64,000 nt of DNA from Tipula vernalis (Eukaryota > Arthropoda > Insecta > Diptera > Tipulidae). Below, in pieces: positions 48,132 to 59,739 of the stretch. The DNA lies in contig OY282558.1 of assembly GCA_958295665.1 (NCBI GenBank), forward strand, positions 335,703,106 through 335,767,105, read 5' to 3'. The translations under genes and the position numbers were made by a program. The number at the start of each line of letters is the position of its first letter. The stretch's first letter is position 1. The notes under the pieces are model-generated. The model worked only from the letters and a program-made list of their open reading frames with translations, was not told the origin of the DNA and did no database searches.

Positions 48132-48750
48132 TGTTTACGCCTAAAAACCTAAACAATTTGTTGTTAATTCATTTTTAAAAAACATAAATTAAATAATTAA
48201 AATTTATATACTTACATGGAAAACTTAACATTGCACTTTGCAATGTTATTGTTAGTATAATTGTACCTGTCAACATTATCGATAGAATAATAATAATTGA
48301 GCTCACATTGTATCGATCAAATATTTGCTCAATAATATTATTCACCACCATTTTAATTTTCGCGCTTTACATAATGAAAATGAGTTTTCTTGTACGTCAA
48401 AAAACAAAGATTCACTCTCTTTTGTTCGAGTCATCTGCACGGGTAACAACAAATTTGGATAATTTTACTGGTAAAACAAATTATTATATATATTTCTATA
48501 AAATTAAGCCATTTTGTTTGTATCAAAAATTGAAAATTATACATATACATACAAAATACAATTGAAAAATAAATTTCTTTTATTACTTTTTTATTATATC
48601 TTATTATTAATGAATTTACAAATAAAACAAACAATTGCGTTTAAAACAATTTTTTTTGTGAGTGAAAAGTGATTCATAAAGTGGACAATTAATATTTAAG
48701 TGTTGTGCAAATTTATAATTTTTTTTGAATTCCGTTTGCCTGCTACAACA
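48132..48750 (+). repeat. 3' LTR of the BEL/Pao element
   Basis: 619 bp, apparently the same as the 5' LTR. It is followed directly by AATAC. Confidence 0.95.
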
Positions 48751-49102
48751 AATACATATTCAAGATACTTTGAAAATTCGACTTTTTGAAGAGTATTTCG
48801 AAATTCTTATTAGTTTTCAAATTATATTTGAAATTTGTGATGATTGGGTTGATTGCAAGAAATTTCGTTTTATTTGAAGCCATTAAACTGTACCGTCTTC
48901 TTCTACACTCTCTAAATCAAGATACTTTTAATTAATGCGAGATTGGACAATAGGAAGAAATAATTTTTTAACTAAAATCTTTACTTGTTCATAGGTAGAA
49001 GAAGCATTTTAGTAGCCCAAGAAAAATTTTGCTGGGGGGGGGGGGGCGAAATTTGTAGTTACGCCACTGTTCTCAGCTGTTCAATATCGTAATATGTATA
49101 AT

Positions 49103-49721
49103 ATTCTTTCAGCTTTTTATAGACAAAATATATTAAAAATAATGGCATTCACAACAATTTCGTCTGTGTAATCAGGAAAAATGAAGAGGCCAATCATTTA
49201 TAAATATATCTACCAGAAAAAGTAGAAATATCAAAATCCCACCCATACTTTAACCCGAGGTCAATACAAAGTGTACCGACTCCAAAAAATTAAAACTTTC
49301 CTTGAGGTTTCTCTGTGGTAGTTTGGTTTCGTACTGATAAGTTCGTAGAAACAAAAAGTTCGGTCTAGTCATCAGGTAGCTACGACCAAACTACAAAAAT
49401 AAAATTCTAACTTCAAACATTACGTATGAGGCAAGAACGCATTGACTTAACGAATTATAAAATTCACCAAATCAAAAACTCAATGAAAACTCTTATTCGC
49501 TTTATGCCCACACAAATAATTTCATTTCATTTTTTGGAGTCGATACACTTTGTATTGACCTCCGGTTAAAATACGGGTGGGATTTTGATATTTCTACTTT
49601 TTCTGGTGGATATATTTTTTAATGATTGGCCTCTTCATTTTTTCTGATGAACAAATCGAAATTGTTGTGAATGCCATTATTTTTAATATATAGTATTTTG
49701 TCTATAAAAAGCCGAAAGAAT
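49103..49721. mobile_element. Foldback element, arms about 185 bp
   Basis: ATTCTTTCAGCTTTTTATAG at 49103 is mirrored by the sequence ending GCCGAAAGAAT at 49721. Further inside, AGTAGAAATATCAAAATCCC near 49224 is mirrored near 49570-49600, and GGTCAATACAAAGTGTA near 49259 is mirrored near 49545. The spacer is about 240 bp and non-coding. CGTAATATGTA-like sequence lies outside both ends (near 49088 and 49760). Confidence 0.85.
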
Positions 49722-50504
49722 CTTATTGATTTAATACAGACAAACTTTCTCTTTCTGTCGTAATATGTAATATTAAATTTTGGTTTGTAGATTAACATAT
49801 CTTATACGCTTAACAACGCAGTTTTTATACAATATATTTTCTTCTCTAGGCCATATATTCCAAATTATCACCTACAAATATTTGCCCTAATAATATTGTA
49901 TTTTCATTTTAGTTTAAAAAACCTAACAATGGTGAGTTTTAAAGGTGTGGTAAAAGAACTGCGATTTTCTTACGTCTCTAGATTAACTTTAGCAAATGAT
50001 GCGACCAGCGGTATAACGACTAATTCGATATTGTTATACTCTTCAAAACCGTTCAACGACGTAAGGCACGCGCTTATATTCTCGCCTATAAAAAAACTAC
50101 TTTTCACCTCACTTTGTTCAATATTGTATAAATGAGTGGCGAAAAAGTATAAGATTTTCTTATGTCGACTGACAGCTTCTTCAAGTTTCTATGATAACTG
50201 CAAGGATATAACATTAATATCTGCTATCAACGCCATAACGATAAACTTGATAATTATCCCTACATAAAAATTTTTCCAACAGTTCTACTTCCATATACGT
50301 ATATACGACTTCCAAAAGTGACTAACACAGTACATCTAGGTTTACTATGGTATTAAGCCATCTAGGTACCAACCTATTTCTTAATTTGCTGAGTTAGATA
50401 TTCGGTGTTGGTTTTATGGTTTAGAATTTTTTTTAATTAAAACATGATTTTGATACATTTTTGAAATGGTATAGATCATTGTTTCCTTGGAAATGATTTG
50501 ATTT
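49722..50504. other. No gene seen
   Basis: The open frame at 49896-50135 has no recognisable character. Confidence 0.35.
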
Positions 50505-50690
50505 TAAGTTAAACGTATCACTCAGAGAATTACCCCGTTTACCACAACGGAACAAATTGCCCTACCAAAGTGTTCGGTTCTGAATAGACTTTAATTAAAC
50601 TTTACGATGACCTCTTTTACTTGTTTTTCAGAACTGAGAAAGAAGTTGTGATTGTCTCCTTTTAGTTGGCCTAAAGGAATTAGCTCGTGC
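50505..50690 (-). pseudogene. Possible mariner-type carboxy-terminal scrap
   Basis: LGQLKGDNHNFFLSSEKQVK then EVIVKFN resembles the L-G-x-F-x-(S)-x-E-E-V pattern near the end of mariner transposases. Stops and a shift follow. Low confidence. Confidence 0.3.
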
Positions 50691-50719
50691 AAATAACCCA
50701 ATATAAAGTGTTTTATATG

Positions 50720-52560
50720 ACCGATCATCTGTTGAGTGATTCGATTATTTGATACCTACAGTGACTACAATCGGTACAAACAATTACGGCTAAAATTCAA
50801 AAACTTGAATAAAACATTCTTGAACAAATCTCTCGACAAGTGCAAATCGAAAATTTCAAAAACTGAATTGAACACCCGTGATATTCTCAGGATCGGTTCC
50901 GAAAGACCACATAGTTTGTTGGCACCAGGTCACTCATTCGACGTTCGGCAGCATGGATTTTTAGACGTGCGAGTAACTCGGTACAGTCGATACGGGAATT
51001 AATGATATCGCGCACGTACATCGCTGAAGCTACGTCCCGGCAATAGTCTAGACATCGCAGACGTTCATTCAAAAGTTCAATTCAAAAGATTACATTGATC
51101 TTGATAAGGTGGGAGAACATATTCCACAGCACGCGTGGATGGCAAACATCTTCCTAACACTCTTAATCCTCCGGTCTTACATTTGCTCACTGGCTCATAG
51201 CCAGTCTATTGTTAATTGACCAACTAGAAAATCTGTTAAAGTCCTCGTGCAACTTTACACAATCAGGCAAATTACAAACCCGGGCGAAAATTTTGAAAAC
51301 AACAATGGTCCAATGTAACCTTGAGGCACGCCAGATGGCACATGAAATAATTGGGAGTAAGAACCCAAGATCCTAGTGGAATGCCAACGATCAGTAAGGT
51401 AGGAACGCACCCATTTAATATGAATGAACTGACAATTTAGACCCTCCAACTTACTAAGAAGTATAGACTGGTCAATCACATCAAAACCCTTGGCAAAATC
51501 TGTATAAACAACGTCAGGCGATCCCACGATAATTACTCACATCACTTCTTCTACCCGCCTTGAACATTAGATGAAAACAAGAAATTTTCCAATGATCGGG
51601 GAAAAAACTGCGACGAAGGCTTTCATTAAATATGAAGGTAATAGGAAGGGTCAAACTCTCAGCACAACACCGAAACAGAATCGGCGGGAAGCCATCATAA
51701 CCCGCTCCCTTTCCAACCTCGAGCTAGAGCAAGCAATCCTGTACTTCTTTCTCAGTAAACTTGAAAATATTAAATTGATCGAAGGTTGTCAAAGTTGGAG
51801 ATACGATAGCGGATGACAGAACAGGTTTATAAAACGACGCAAAAAAATTGGCAAACAGATTACAGATATCCAAGGGCTGACTAGCGACGGAGCTCTGGTA
51901 AGACATAGAACACGGAAAGCCAGCCACTTTTTTCTTGCTGTTAGTGAAGTTCCAGAACTCCTTTATCTGGATAGTATTTAACACTAAGCAATCTATAAAA
52001 TGAATGAAGCTTATTACGTCGTTTCTCGAGAAACATCAACTCATTGTTATACCATGGCTCCCCCAACGGCCGATTTTATTTATTTTAACCCGCGGAACGT
52101 GCTTTTCGATACCACACCTGAGTGGATCGTTGAAACTTAACACCATAAAGTTCAAATCACCACCGCGTTGTAAGAAGTTCCAATCAGAAATGCTGAGAAA
52201 TTCATTCAAGGATGTGAAGTCGGCTTTTCTAAAATTAAAATTAAAATCATTAGAAACATAATTATTTTTACAATTAGAATAAAAAATATTTATCGTAATC
52301 GGTACGTGATAGATGCTCCCACACCCAGTCCGGACACGCAGAAATCTTGGCATGCATAACATCATTAGCAAATAACAGTTCACGGAATTTGTCCCGACTG
52401 TTACTAATTCTGTTGAGCTGTGTAGTTGAGATGCCAGCAAAATAATCGATGATAGCTAATGCCCTCTCATCGATAGAAGATGCAGAAAATACGCCGTCCA
52501 CATCGTCCCAAGATATACAGGGTAAATTAAATTCGCCCACAATGATAAGTTAGAGCTATA
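50720..52560 (-). pseudogene. CR1/Jockey-like LINE ORF2 relic
   Basis: Pieces in order on the minus strand: the end of the endonuclease at 52540-52274 (GEFNLPCISWDDVDG, then a Q-N-x-I-S block); the linker at 51984-51724 (LFANFFASFYKPVL); reverse transcriptase fingers/palm at 51527-51255 (DVVYTDFAKGFDVIDQ and SGVPQGYIGPLLF); and the region after the polymerase at 51072-50887 (RLRCLDYCRDVASAMYVRDI). The YADD part is lost between 51255 and 51072. Both ends are truncated and stops are frequent. The pattern best fits CR1- or Jockey-type insect LINEs and differs from the LINE at 6997-9480. Confidence 0.75.
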
Positions 52561-55369
52561 TTATAAATCATGGTTGTTGGCACCACTGATCGATTACAAT
52601 AATAAACATGTTTATAAAAGTCACTTTGTTTGCATGGTTAGTACAACCTATTTCGGTTACTACTTAATCAACCGAGTAGAATTGTTGATAGGACAAATAT
52701 GATCAACAACCTCAATTCGTTCAGGTATTGTTTCAGGGTACTTAATACCATTGAATACATTCATTTAAGGGATTGAAAAAAATTCCCTGCTTAAGGACAA
52801 TTTTGAATATACTTCTCACAATAATTCCTTAATGCTTCAACCGATTTATAATTTGCTTTCATAGTCTTGGCTGAACTCTGAATACATTTAGCTAGACTGA
52901 CACCCTTTATGAGATAAGTAAAAAAGTAAACTTTATTTCTACAAATTCTACAAAACAACGTCCGAGGATTTAGAATATAAATGATTCCAAATAGGGAAAA
53001 GATGACTATAAAATCCTTTACGTAAGGACCGATGTTATTTCATTTTATTCGCAGTTGAAACAAAAGTATCATTTAATTGGTATAACAGAATTGCGTTTGT
53101 GGCAATTGAAACGAGGTTAATTCTTTAAAAACGATTAGGCTAATTCGGTTCTGGCAGCGAAGTTGTTGCAACTATCTGTTCATTAGTGCCTACCGTACTT
53201 TATTCGTGACAATCTCATGTCAATTGCTGCATTCGTAATTAGGTTTTGGCAACTTTATTTCGTTCATCGCAATGTAAAGCATTTTCTTGCAACCTCATGC
53301 CAACGAATCAAATATTAAATAGAAGTCATAAAAAAAATATGAATTTTAAACAAGATTTGTATGAAATACGTATTTGGGTCAAAATAATCACAATCTCCGG
53401 TTATACAACACCTCATATTTTAGCCAATTATATCAGGTCACAGAATCTCTCGTACAAAATACAAATCGCACACAACGTAGGTAAAATATGTTAAAAAATT
53501 TGGATTACCACAATATGTTAAGATTTCTCGTTACATATAGGAGCTGAAATGGTGATAAATTAAAATTAAAAAAATGTACATATTATGCTGGAGAGCACAC
53601 GACTATATAAATAGATAGTGAAAATGTGGATGAATGTCTTATACACCATAATACCACCACCACATGTGTTTTGTGTATGATACATGTATGATAAAATGGA
53701 AAATTTGTTTGTTTTTTGTTACCGGAATGAATAATAATATTTTTTCCCTAATTAAATCCCTTAATTAAATTTTATTTGATATATATGAATTTATAATGTA
53801 ATTAACAAACAAGTACATATTGATATTAAATACCTATATGGGAAAACTTTGTATACATAAATAAATTTGTGACCCAAATTATACATATATATGTATGTAC
53901 ATATACCTTAAAGGAACACTAATAAGGATTTCTCGGGAAAAACCCATGAATAAAACTTTGTTACATACAAACGTATTAAGGCAACAATATTATTAGCAAG
54001 GCAAACTTGAAGAAAAAACTATCTTTAGATAATTTTAGGTAAAACGGGGGTGGTGCTTTATTGAGTATTCAGTCACTATATCTACATATATTCAGACGAG
54101 TAGGCATTCACCCATGTTTTATCCATTAGACGTACATTACATCAAATTCAAATCGAATACATTACCACTTCTTAGTAAACAATCACTTGAACTTTCTTGG
54201 AATTCATTTAGTTTTAAAATGAAAAACCCAAAGAACATAAATAATAAATGATAGGTTAAACACCACTCAACATCAAGACCATTTGTATTTTTTTTTTTTT
54301 TTTCTAAAAATATAACACAAGTGGCTTTATAGAGGAAATGTGAAATTCGCAAGGGATTGTCAAGAAGGAAAATATTTGATTGTATTTTTTGTGTTCCGTG
54401 TTTACTGTTCTACGAAAAATCTGTTATTTTTACATATGTACCTACATGTAAAATTGGATACATTTTTTAAATGTTAGTACAATGGTTTTTTGCCTGACCA
54501 CTATTTTATCCCCAAGCATTTGCTATCCAGATCCAGTATGATTATTTTATTACATGAAGTATAATAATTAAACATAATTTACATTAAAATGAACAAATAG
54601 TTGACGATTAATACTGCTAAATCATGTATGGCAAATATATGTATATGTTTGGAGATGCAAATTGGGAAATATAATTTCTTGTCCCATTTATCAGCAGAAG
54701 AACTTAACATTAAATTATATCTCTGCGCAAAGTGATCTAATCTTTTGTATCCCTCTTCCCTTCCATTTTTTTTAGAAAGTGTCAGGATTCATTTGAAGGA
54801 CAATGACCAGCATTTGTCGCTAAGTGCTTCAGGACTGCTTAAATACCTAAACTCCTAAAAACCTAAAATACTATTTTATCTTACTCTAATTTATGAAGTG
54901 GCGGAGTTATCAAACTTTTCCAAAAACCTGACTCGACGAAAAGTTGTAAAATTGGAATAATTGCTGAACCCTGAAGCTAGAAACTTTAAATAAAAGCAAG
55001 GTACAAACCCGTTTCAATCTCTTTCAAAAAATAGTACACATAGGGTTGCCATCTGGCCAAAATTACGTTAGTACTAGGATTTATTACCAGAGCCGGTTGA
55101 TATATGAATGAAATGCATGAATTACAAGCGTAAAGAAATTCAGTTCAACAAAGCGCGAAGTAAAAATATTTTTATTTAATTTAATTTAGCATTTTATTAT
55201 TAAGATCCATAGTAAATTGATTAAAACACAATATTGTCCCAAGGTCCACAACACATTACTTTAGCCTATCTGTTTGTGTTAATAATATTTAAACATTACC
55301 TGCAAAAAACCAAGAGCACTGTAGGATGATCATATTACAGATCCTAATACAACTCAACATAAAACAGCT
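52561..55369. other. Gene-poor stretch
   Basis: On the minus strand, 53030-52690 looks faintly codon-like (TMKANYKSVEALRNYCEKY, then KYPETIPERIEVVDHICP) but matches nothing I know. The rest is AT-rich without support for a gene. A T-rich run lies near 54285-54304. Confidence 0.35.
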
Positions 55370-56037
55370 ATACTGAATTCTAATAAATTATCAAAAACAA
55401 AATTTCTCGAATCTGAAAAATGACAAAAAATCTAAAAGAATTACTATCAATATCATCAAAAGTTTTGAATTAACTTTAACATCATGCGAGTAACATAAAC
55501 GAGCAGGTAATCTCGAAAATCTCAAAAATTTCGAAATATCTGTCAATCTCGAAAATATCGAATAATCTCGTTAAACCAAGCAACCCAATTCGCCCGTTCA
55601 AATTCACAATATGGGGAATAATTCAAAATTGTTTGAAGGAACTATCTGAGTTCCTCAAATATTCTTAAAACATGTCAGCTATGTAATTCTGTAACAAATC
55701 CTTAATAATATCTGTTACATAAAACTCAGTGAGAGAAACTCGAATAATAAATCCCGAATAATCTCGAAAAGCTCGATAATCTTGATATTCTCGCCAAATT
55801 CCAAATTGTCACGAAGTTCTCGAATAAGCAAAAGTTTAAATCTAAGCAATTTAGGAGCACAAATAAATAACTTTCTCGAAAAAATAACTGGAAAACGTCG
55901 AATAATCTCGAAAGTATCGAATAACTTCGATGCCAAAAAACACTTAAAGCTGGTCAATCCCGGAAGTCTAGGTTAATCCAAACATCTCAAAATCTCGGAT
56001 TTCAAGAGTCTCGCCTAATATAAAAGTCTCAAAAAGT
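55370..56037. repeat. TCGAATAATCTCGAAA-type dispersed repeat
   Basis: AATCTCGAAAA, TCGAATAATCTCG and similar motifs recur throughout, as at 15300-16170. The block starts where the minus-strand gypsy element loses its 3' end. Confidence 0.6.
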
Positions 56038-56887
56038 CTATAAACTCTCGAAAAACGACGTATGAGAAGTTAGCACGAAATTTTCATCCCGAAAAGTTTT
56101 TCTTCTAAAATGTGTGTCCACATTTCCTATCTTTCTAACAACGGTTGCCTTAACAAATTTCGAAGCTAGTTTCGCCGAAAAGTTAGTGCCGGTATTACTT
56201 TGCACGAAATTTTTTGCAAACACTGTTTGACCTGGTTCGAACACACGAGGCTTACTTCGCAAATTATACCTGGCAACATTACGATGATATGCGGACTTAA
56301 GATGGGATAAAATTAATTCTTGGGCTAAGCCGAGTGCAAGCATCCATTACTGAAGCTTGTCTATCCTCTAAAGTAACTGTTTCACGCATTAGCTGATAAA
56401 ATGACACATGTCCCACCATATGCTGTCCGAACGCTAAAAAATAAGGGGAAAATCCTGTAGAGTTGTGAATGGCATTCCTCAAAGCCGAACCAATTTCGTC
56501 CAAGTGAACATCCCAATGTTTGTCGTCATCCTGTATATAACCGCGGATAGCAGAAATAATGGTTCGATTAACCCTCTCCGAAGCATTCGACTGAGGTGAG
56601 TACTTCGGTGTGAATATTTGTTTAACGCCGTAAGTTTTGAGAAAATCGGAAAAGATGTGCGCTTAGAATTGTTTCCCATTATCTGAAACGAGATATTCCG
56701 GGACTCCGAAAACATTGAAGACCCTTTTCTTTAAAAATGAGATTACATGATACGAGGTTGCATTCCGCAATGGCTCGAGCAAGACAAGCTTAGTAATTTG
56801 ATCAAGGAACAATCAATATATGTGTGTTGCCGAATTTATTCCTGGGGTACGGTCCTAAAAAGTCTACAAAAATCTTTTGGAATGGGC
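56038..56887 (-). pseudogene. Ty3/gypsy element, integrase downstream half (outer element)
   Basis: This is the continuation of the outer minus-strand gypsy element that is split by the csRn1 insertion. From 56887 downward the frame gives the start of the integrase core (IFVDFLGPYPRNKFGN), then VSDNGKQF with the second catalytic Asp, followed at once by an in-frame TAA at 56665-56663. The third catalytic region follows, then SALRNAIHNSTGFSPYFLAF and a carboxy-terminal domain (FEPGQTVFAKNFVQSN). The frame changes near 56340-56300. No 3' LTR follows; the TCGAA-type repeat begins instead. The element is dead on this copy. Confidence 0.85.
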
Positions 56888-57380
56888 TGTAGCGACTCAC
56901 TCACAATTCAATTCAATTATTCAATTCAATTCAATTATTCACAGAAATATTCATCACTCGTTCATCGCCACAATTCGCACATTCATATTCACACTCATTC
57001 ACATGAACGCACCTTGTTTTTCAAACGCAACACACTTCATTTCATTAAAATATATGTACGTCTGTCAAAAATCTTTCGCGCGATAGAAAACAAAAAACAC
57101 TCTCTCGTTTTCCTTTTTATCAAAAACAACTCGCGATTAAAAAATATCATATTAAAAGAAACCAAAAACAAAAAGTAAATTTCGATTAATAAAAATTGTG
57201 TTCTTATACTAATTTAAAATACAAAATAGTGGTGGTGGAATTTATATTCATTAAATAGTTTTGTAATTAATTTTCCAAAAAGAATTATAATAAAATGTCG
57301 GTCGCATAACACTTTTAATTGTGTGACCATAATAAAAAAACAATCTCGTATATTTGCATGTGTACATCACATATGCTATA
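56888..57380 (+). repeat. 5' LTR of the csRn1-type element
   Basis: 493 bp. It starts with short ATTCAATTCA repeats, carries AATAAA near 57290 and ends TATA rather than the usual CA. Confidence 0.92.
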
Positions 57381-57381
57381 T

Positions 57382-57399
57382 TGGTGACCACGACAACCG
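57382..57399 (+). promoter_or_regulatory. Primer binding site, tRNA-Trp-like
   Basis: TGGTGACCACGACAACCG begins one base after the LTR. The first 12-13 bases, with one mismatch, fit the complement of the tRNA-Trp 3' end, the primer reported for csRn1-type elements. tRNA-Arg is a poorer alternative. Confidence 0.6.
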
Positions 57400-58825
57400 T
57401 TTTTACGGGTAAATAAAAAAAAAGTGATACAAAACAAGAAAATAACAAAAAAAATTGTTAAAAAAAAAGGAAAAAACAACACAACAAGGCCACGCCGAAA
57501 AATTTTTTTATACACGCTTAACAAAAACACGCTTGGTGCAAAATATCGCACCAAGCAACAGGTTAGTGAACCATAAATTCATTCGTTTTTTGTTTTTAAA
57601 TAATATACTGCTGAATTCTCTTTCTTTTTTTTGTTTTTTTTGGAAAAAAACGCGAACACCCAACACGTTTGAGTACACCCAAAATTCAAACGGTACCACG
57701 GGAAATATAAACGGGACAACTTTACATACAACATTAAATTCCACATTTGATACCGCATTTACATAAAACAATGAAACAACGGTATACGGAATAAAATTAA
57801 CAAACGGAATAACAAATGATATACACGGATTAAATACAATACAGTTATATACATAAGTATATGCAAGCGGCGATCAACGTACATTATTTTTGTTTTAAAA
57901 ATATATACACGTACAACAAGGGGACACATAACCTAAAATAAAAATCAAATCTGTTCGAAGCCTTGTTAAATAAACGGCCGGGTGAAAAATAAAAGCACCG
58001 GCCCAGCGGGTATTTATTTTTTTTATCATTCACGTACGTCATATGTACAACGAAAACATGGAGTCATGAATTCAACACATCAAAAGGAAAAAAAATAACC
58101 ACAGCAAAAGAGAAGATCAAATCACCGACACAGGGTGCAACGGTAACATAGCAACTCAACGAATCGCAAGTTTTTACTTATTTTTTTTTTATTATAATTG
58201 ATTTTATTTCTAAACAGTCATTGTAAAATATCTAGTTCCATTTAAATACTTGGCATTAATTCAAACTTTTGGAACTTTGGCTGAAGTTAAAGTAAATTTT
58301 TTTCTTTGTTTAAAAAAAATATATTATTATCATATCAATTATATAATTATTATTATCATATAATTATTATTATCATATCAATTATAATTATTATCAATTA
58401 TCAATTATAATTATTATCAATTGTAAAATTTTCACCACCACACCGAGTACACCTTCTTTTGTCGATAATATTTCTCTTTTCGGGGCAAACATTTGTTTAT
58501 TATCGTTTTGTTGGAAACCACTTAAAATTCATACATTTCATTATTTTCATTATATTTCACGGTAACCATTCCGCAGGCTAAAATTTCATTCGATTTTTCG
58601 TTTTTTTTGGTTTTTCTCTTTACCACTGAAATCCGACGAGGAGTGCCCCAAGACGTAGGTGACGGCTCGTCCCGTACTTGGGGACATCTAGTCGGACGAC
58701 AGCTTTTACGGCGTACACTTTTTTTCTTTTGTTTTGTCAACACACGGTACCCATTCCGATTAAATTTCAATTTTATTTAATCATTTCACTTAGCGGGTCT
58801 GATTTAAAATACGCAAGATACAATA
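57400..58825 (+). other. Leader region of the csRn1-type element
   Basis: About 1.4 kb before gag without a credible frame. At 58318-58430 it contains tandem ATTATTATCATATCAATT-type repeats. The minus-strand frame at 58522-58770 is a shadow. Confidence 0.7.
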
Positions 58826-59737
58826 ATGTCCGACAACGAGCAGGATATGGCCGCCCCACAAATAAAAGGCGAAGTCGAGGCCACCTCTCGTACGATCAAG
58901 CTCCAGCAATTCTGGATGGACAACGCGAGAACATGGTTCAACATGGCGGAGCTACAATTTCGAATTACAAACATAAAAACGGACAAAGAAAAATTTGTAA
59001 GTCTTTTGTCCGCGCTTTCTCCTCAAGCGTGTGAGACAGTGTCCGATATTATGGCGGACCCACCCGCAGAAAATTTGTACGAAACCTTGAAATCGGCACT
59101 GCTTACGCGTCTAACTCCTTCAGACGAGCATAAGCTGGAGGCGTTACTGTCGACTCAAGAATTGGGAGACAGGCGACCATCAGAGGCACTCCGCCACATC
59201 AAAAACCTAGCTGGCACACAATTTAGTACGGTAGTGATTAAATCGTTATGGGTGAGAAGAATGCCGGAGATTATACGGATAGCCTTGTTAGCACAGCCCG
59301 ACACACGAGGTTTGGAGGATCTAGCTGCCACAGCAGACAAGATGCACGCGACAATGTCAAAAACTCAAAATCACGGTATTGCTGCCATAACACGCCAGTC
59401 ACGTTCCACAGTCCGCACGGATCCGGTTCGACAGCCTGCTGCGAACACAACAAATGCCACGATCGAACAACGACTAGCAAAAATCGAGGCATCTTTAAAT
59501 AATATATTAAACAACAATCGCAGTCGTTCAAGGGGTCGACAAACGTCAACACAAGCCGGTTTCCGACGCAGCTCCAATTCACGTTCCCCCAGCAATAATA
59601 ACCGCCGTTATGACAAGTGCTGGTACCATTGGAAGTTCGGCGAAGCTGCACGAAAATGCGTAGACCCATGTAACTTCGGATCAAAATCCAACATGGAAGT
59701 GGAAATCAACCAAAAAAACGATTCACTCACCGGGTAG
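58826..59737 (+). CDS. Gag protein of the csRn1-type element
   Basis: 303 residues, intact, from an ATG in good insect context (ACAATAATG). Gag packages element RNA into virus-like particles. Residues 25-175 form the capsid-like part ([17 protein letters not shown] opens it). A basic, Ser/Arg-rich linker at about 230-255 follows. The single zinc-binding motif is C265-x2-H268-x9-C278-x3-C282 ([14 protein letters not shown] then VDPC). This CHCC spacing, rather than CCHC, marks the csRn1 lineage. The stop TAG is at 59735. A slippery heptamer at 59713-59719 lets some ribosomes enter pol. Confidence 0.93.
   Translation: MSDNEQDMAAPQIKGEVEATSRTIKLQQFWMDNARTWFNMAELQFRITNIKTDKEKFVSLLSALSPQACETVSDIMADPPAENLYETLKSALLTRLTPSDEHKLEALLSTQELGDRRPSEALRHIKNLAGTQFSTVVIKSLWVRRMPEIIRIALLAQPDTRGLEDLAATADKMHATMSKTQNHGIAAITRQSRSTVRTDPVRQPAANTTNATIEQRLAKIEASLNNILNNNRSRSRGRQTSTQAGFRRSSNSRSPSNNNRRYDKCWYHWKFGEAARKCVDPCNFGSKSNMEVEINQKNDSLTG
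59713..59719 (+). promoter_or_regulatory. -1 frameshift heptamer A AAA AAC
   Basis: In the gag frame the codons read CAA AAA AAC, so the heptamer is A AAA AAC, a classical -1 slippery site, 15 nt before the gag stop. The pol frame is exactly -1 and is open upstream of its first ATG, so slippage gives a Gag-Pol fusion. Confidence 0.75.
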
Positions 59738-59739
59738 AG

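Larger units (their letters stand above)
41580..48750 (+). mobile_element. BEL/Pao LTR retrotransposon, full length
   Basis: A 7171-bp element with two 619-bp LTRs (41580-42198 and 48132-48750). Each begins TGTTTACGCC and ends CTACAACA; reading them side by side I saw no difference. The target duplication is AATAC at 41575-41579 and 48751-48755, five bases as usual for BEL/Pao. After the 5' LTR come a tRNA-Phe primer site, one long gag-pol frame and a short G-rich tract before the 3' LTR. All BEL/Pao domains are present in order. The lack of LTR differences points to a recent insertion, yet gag-pol has two TGA codons. Confidence 0.95.
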
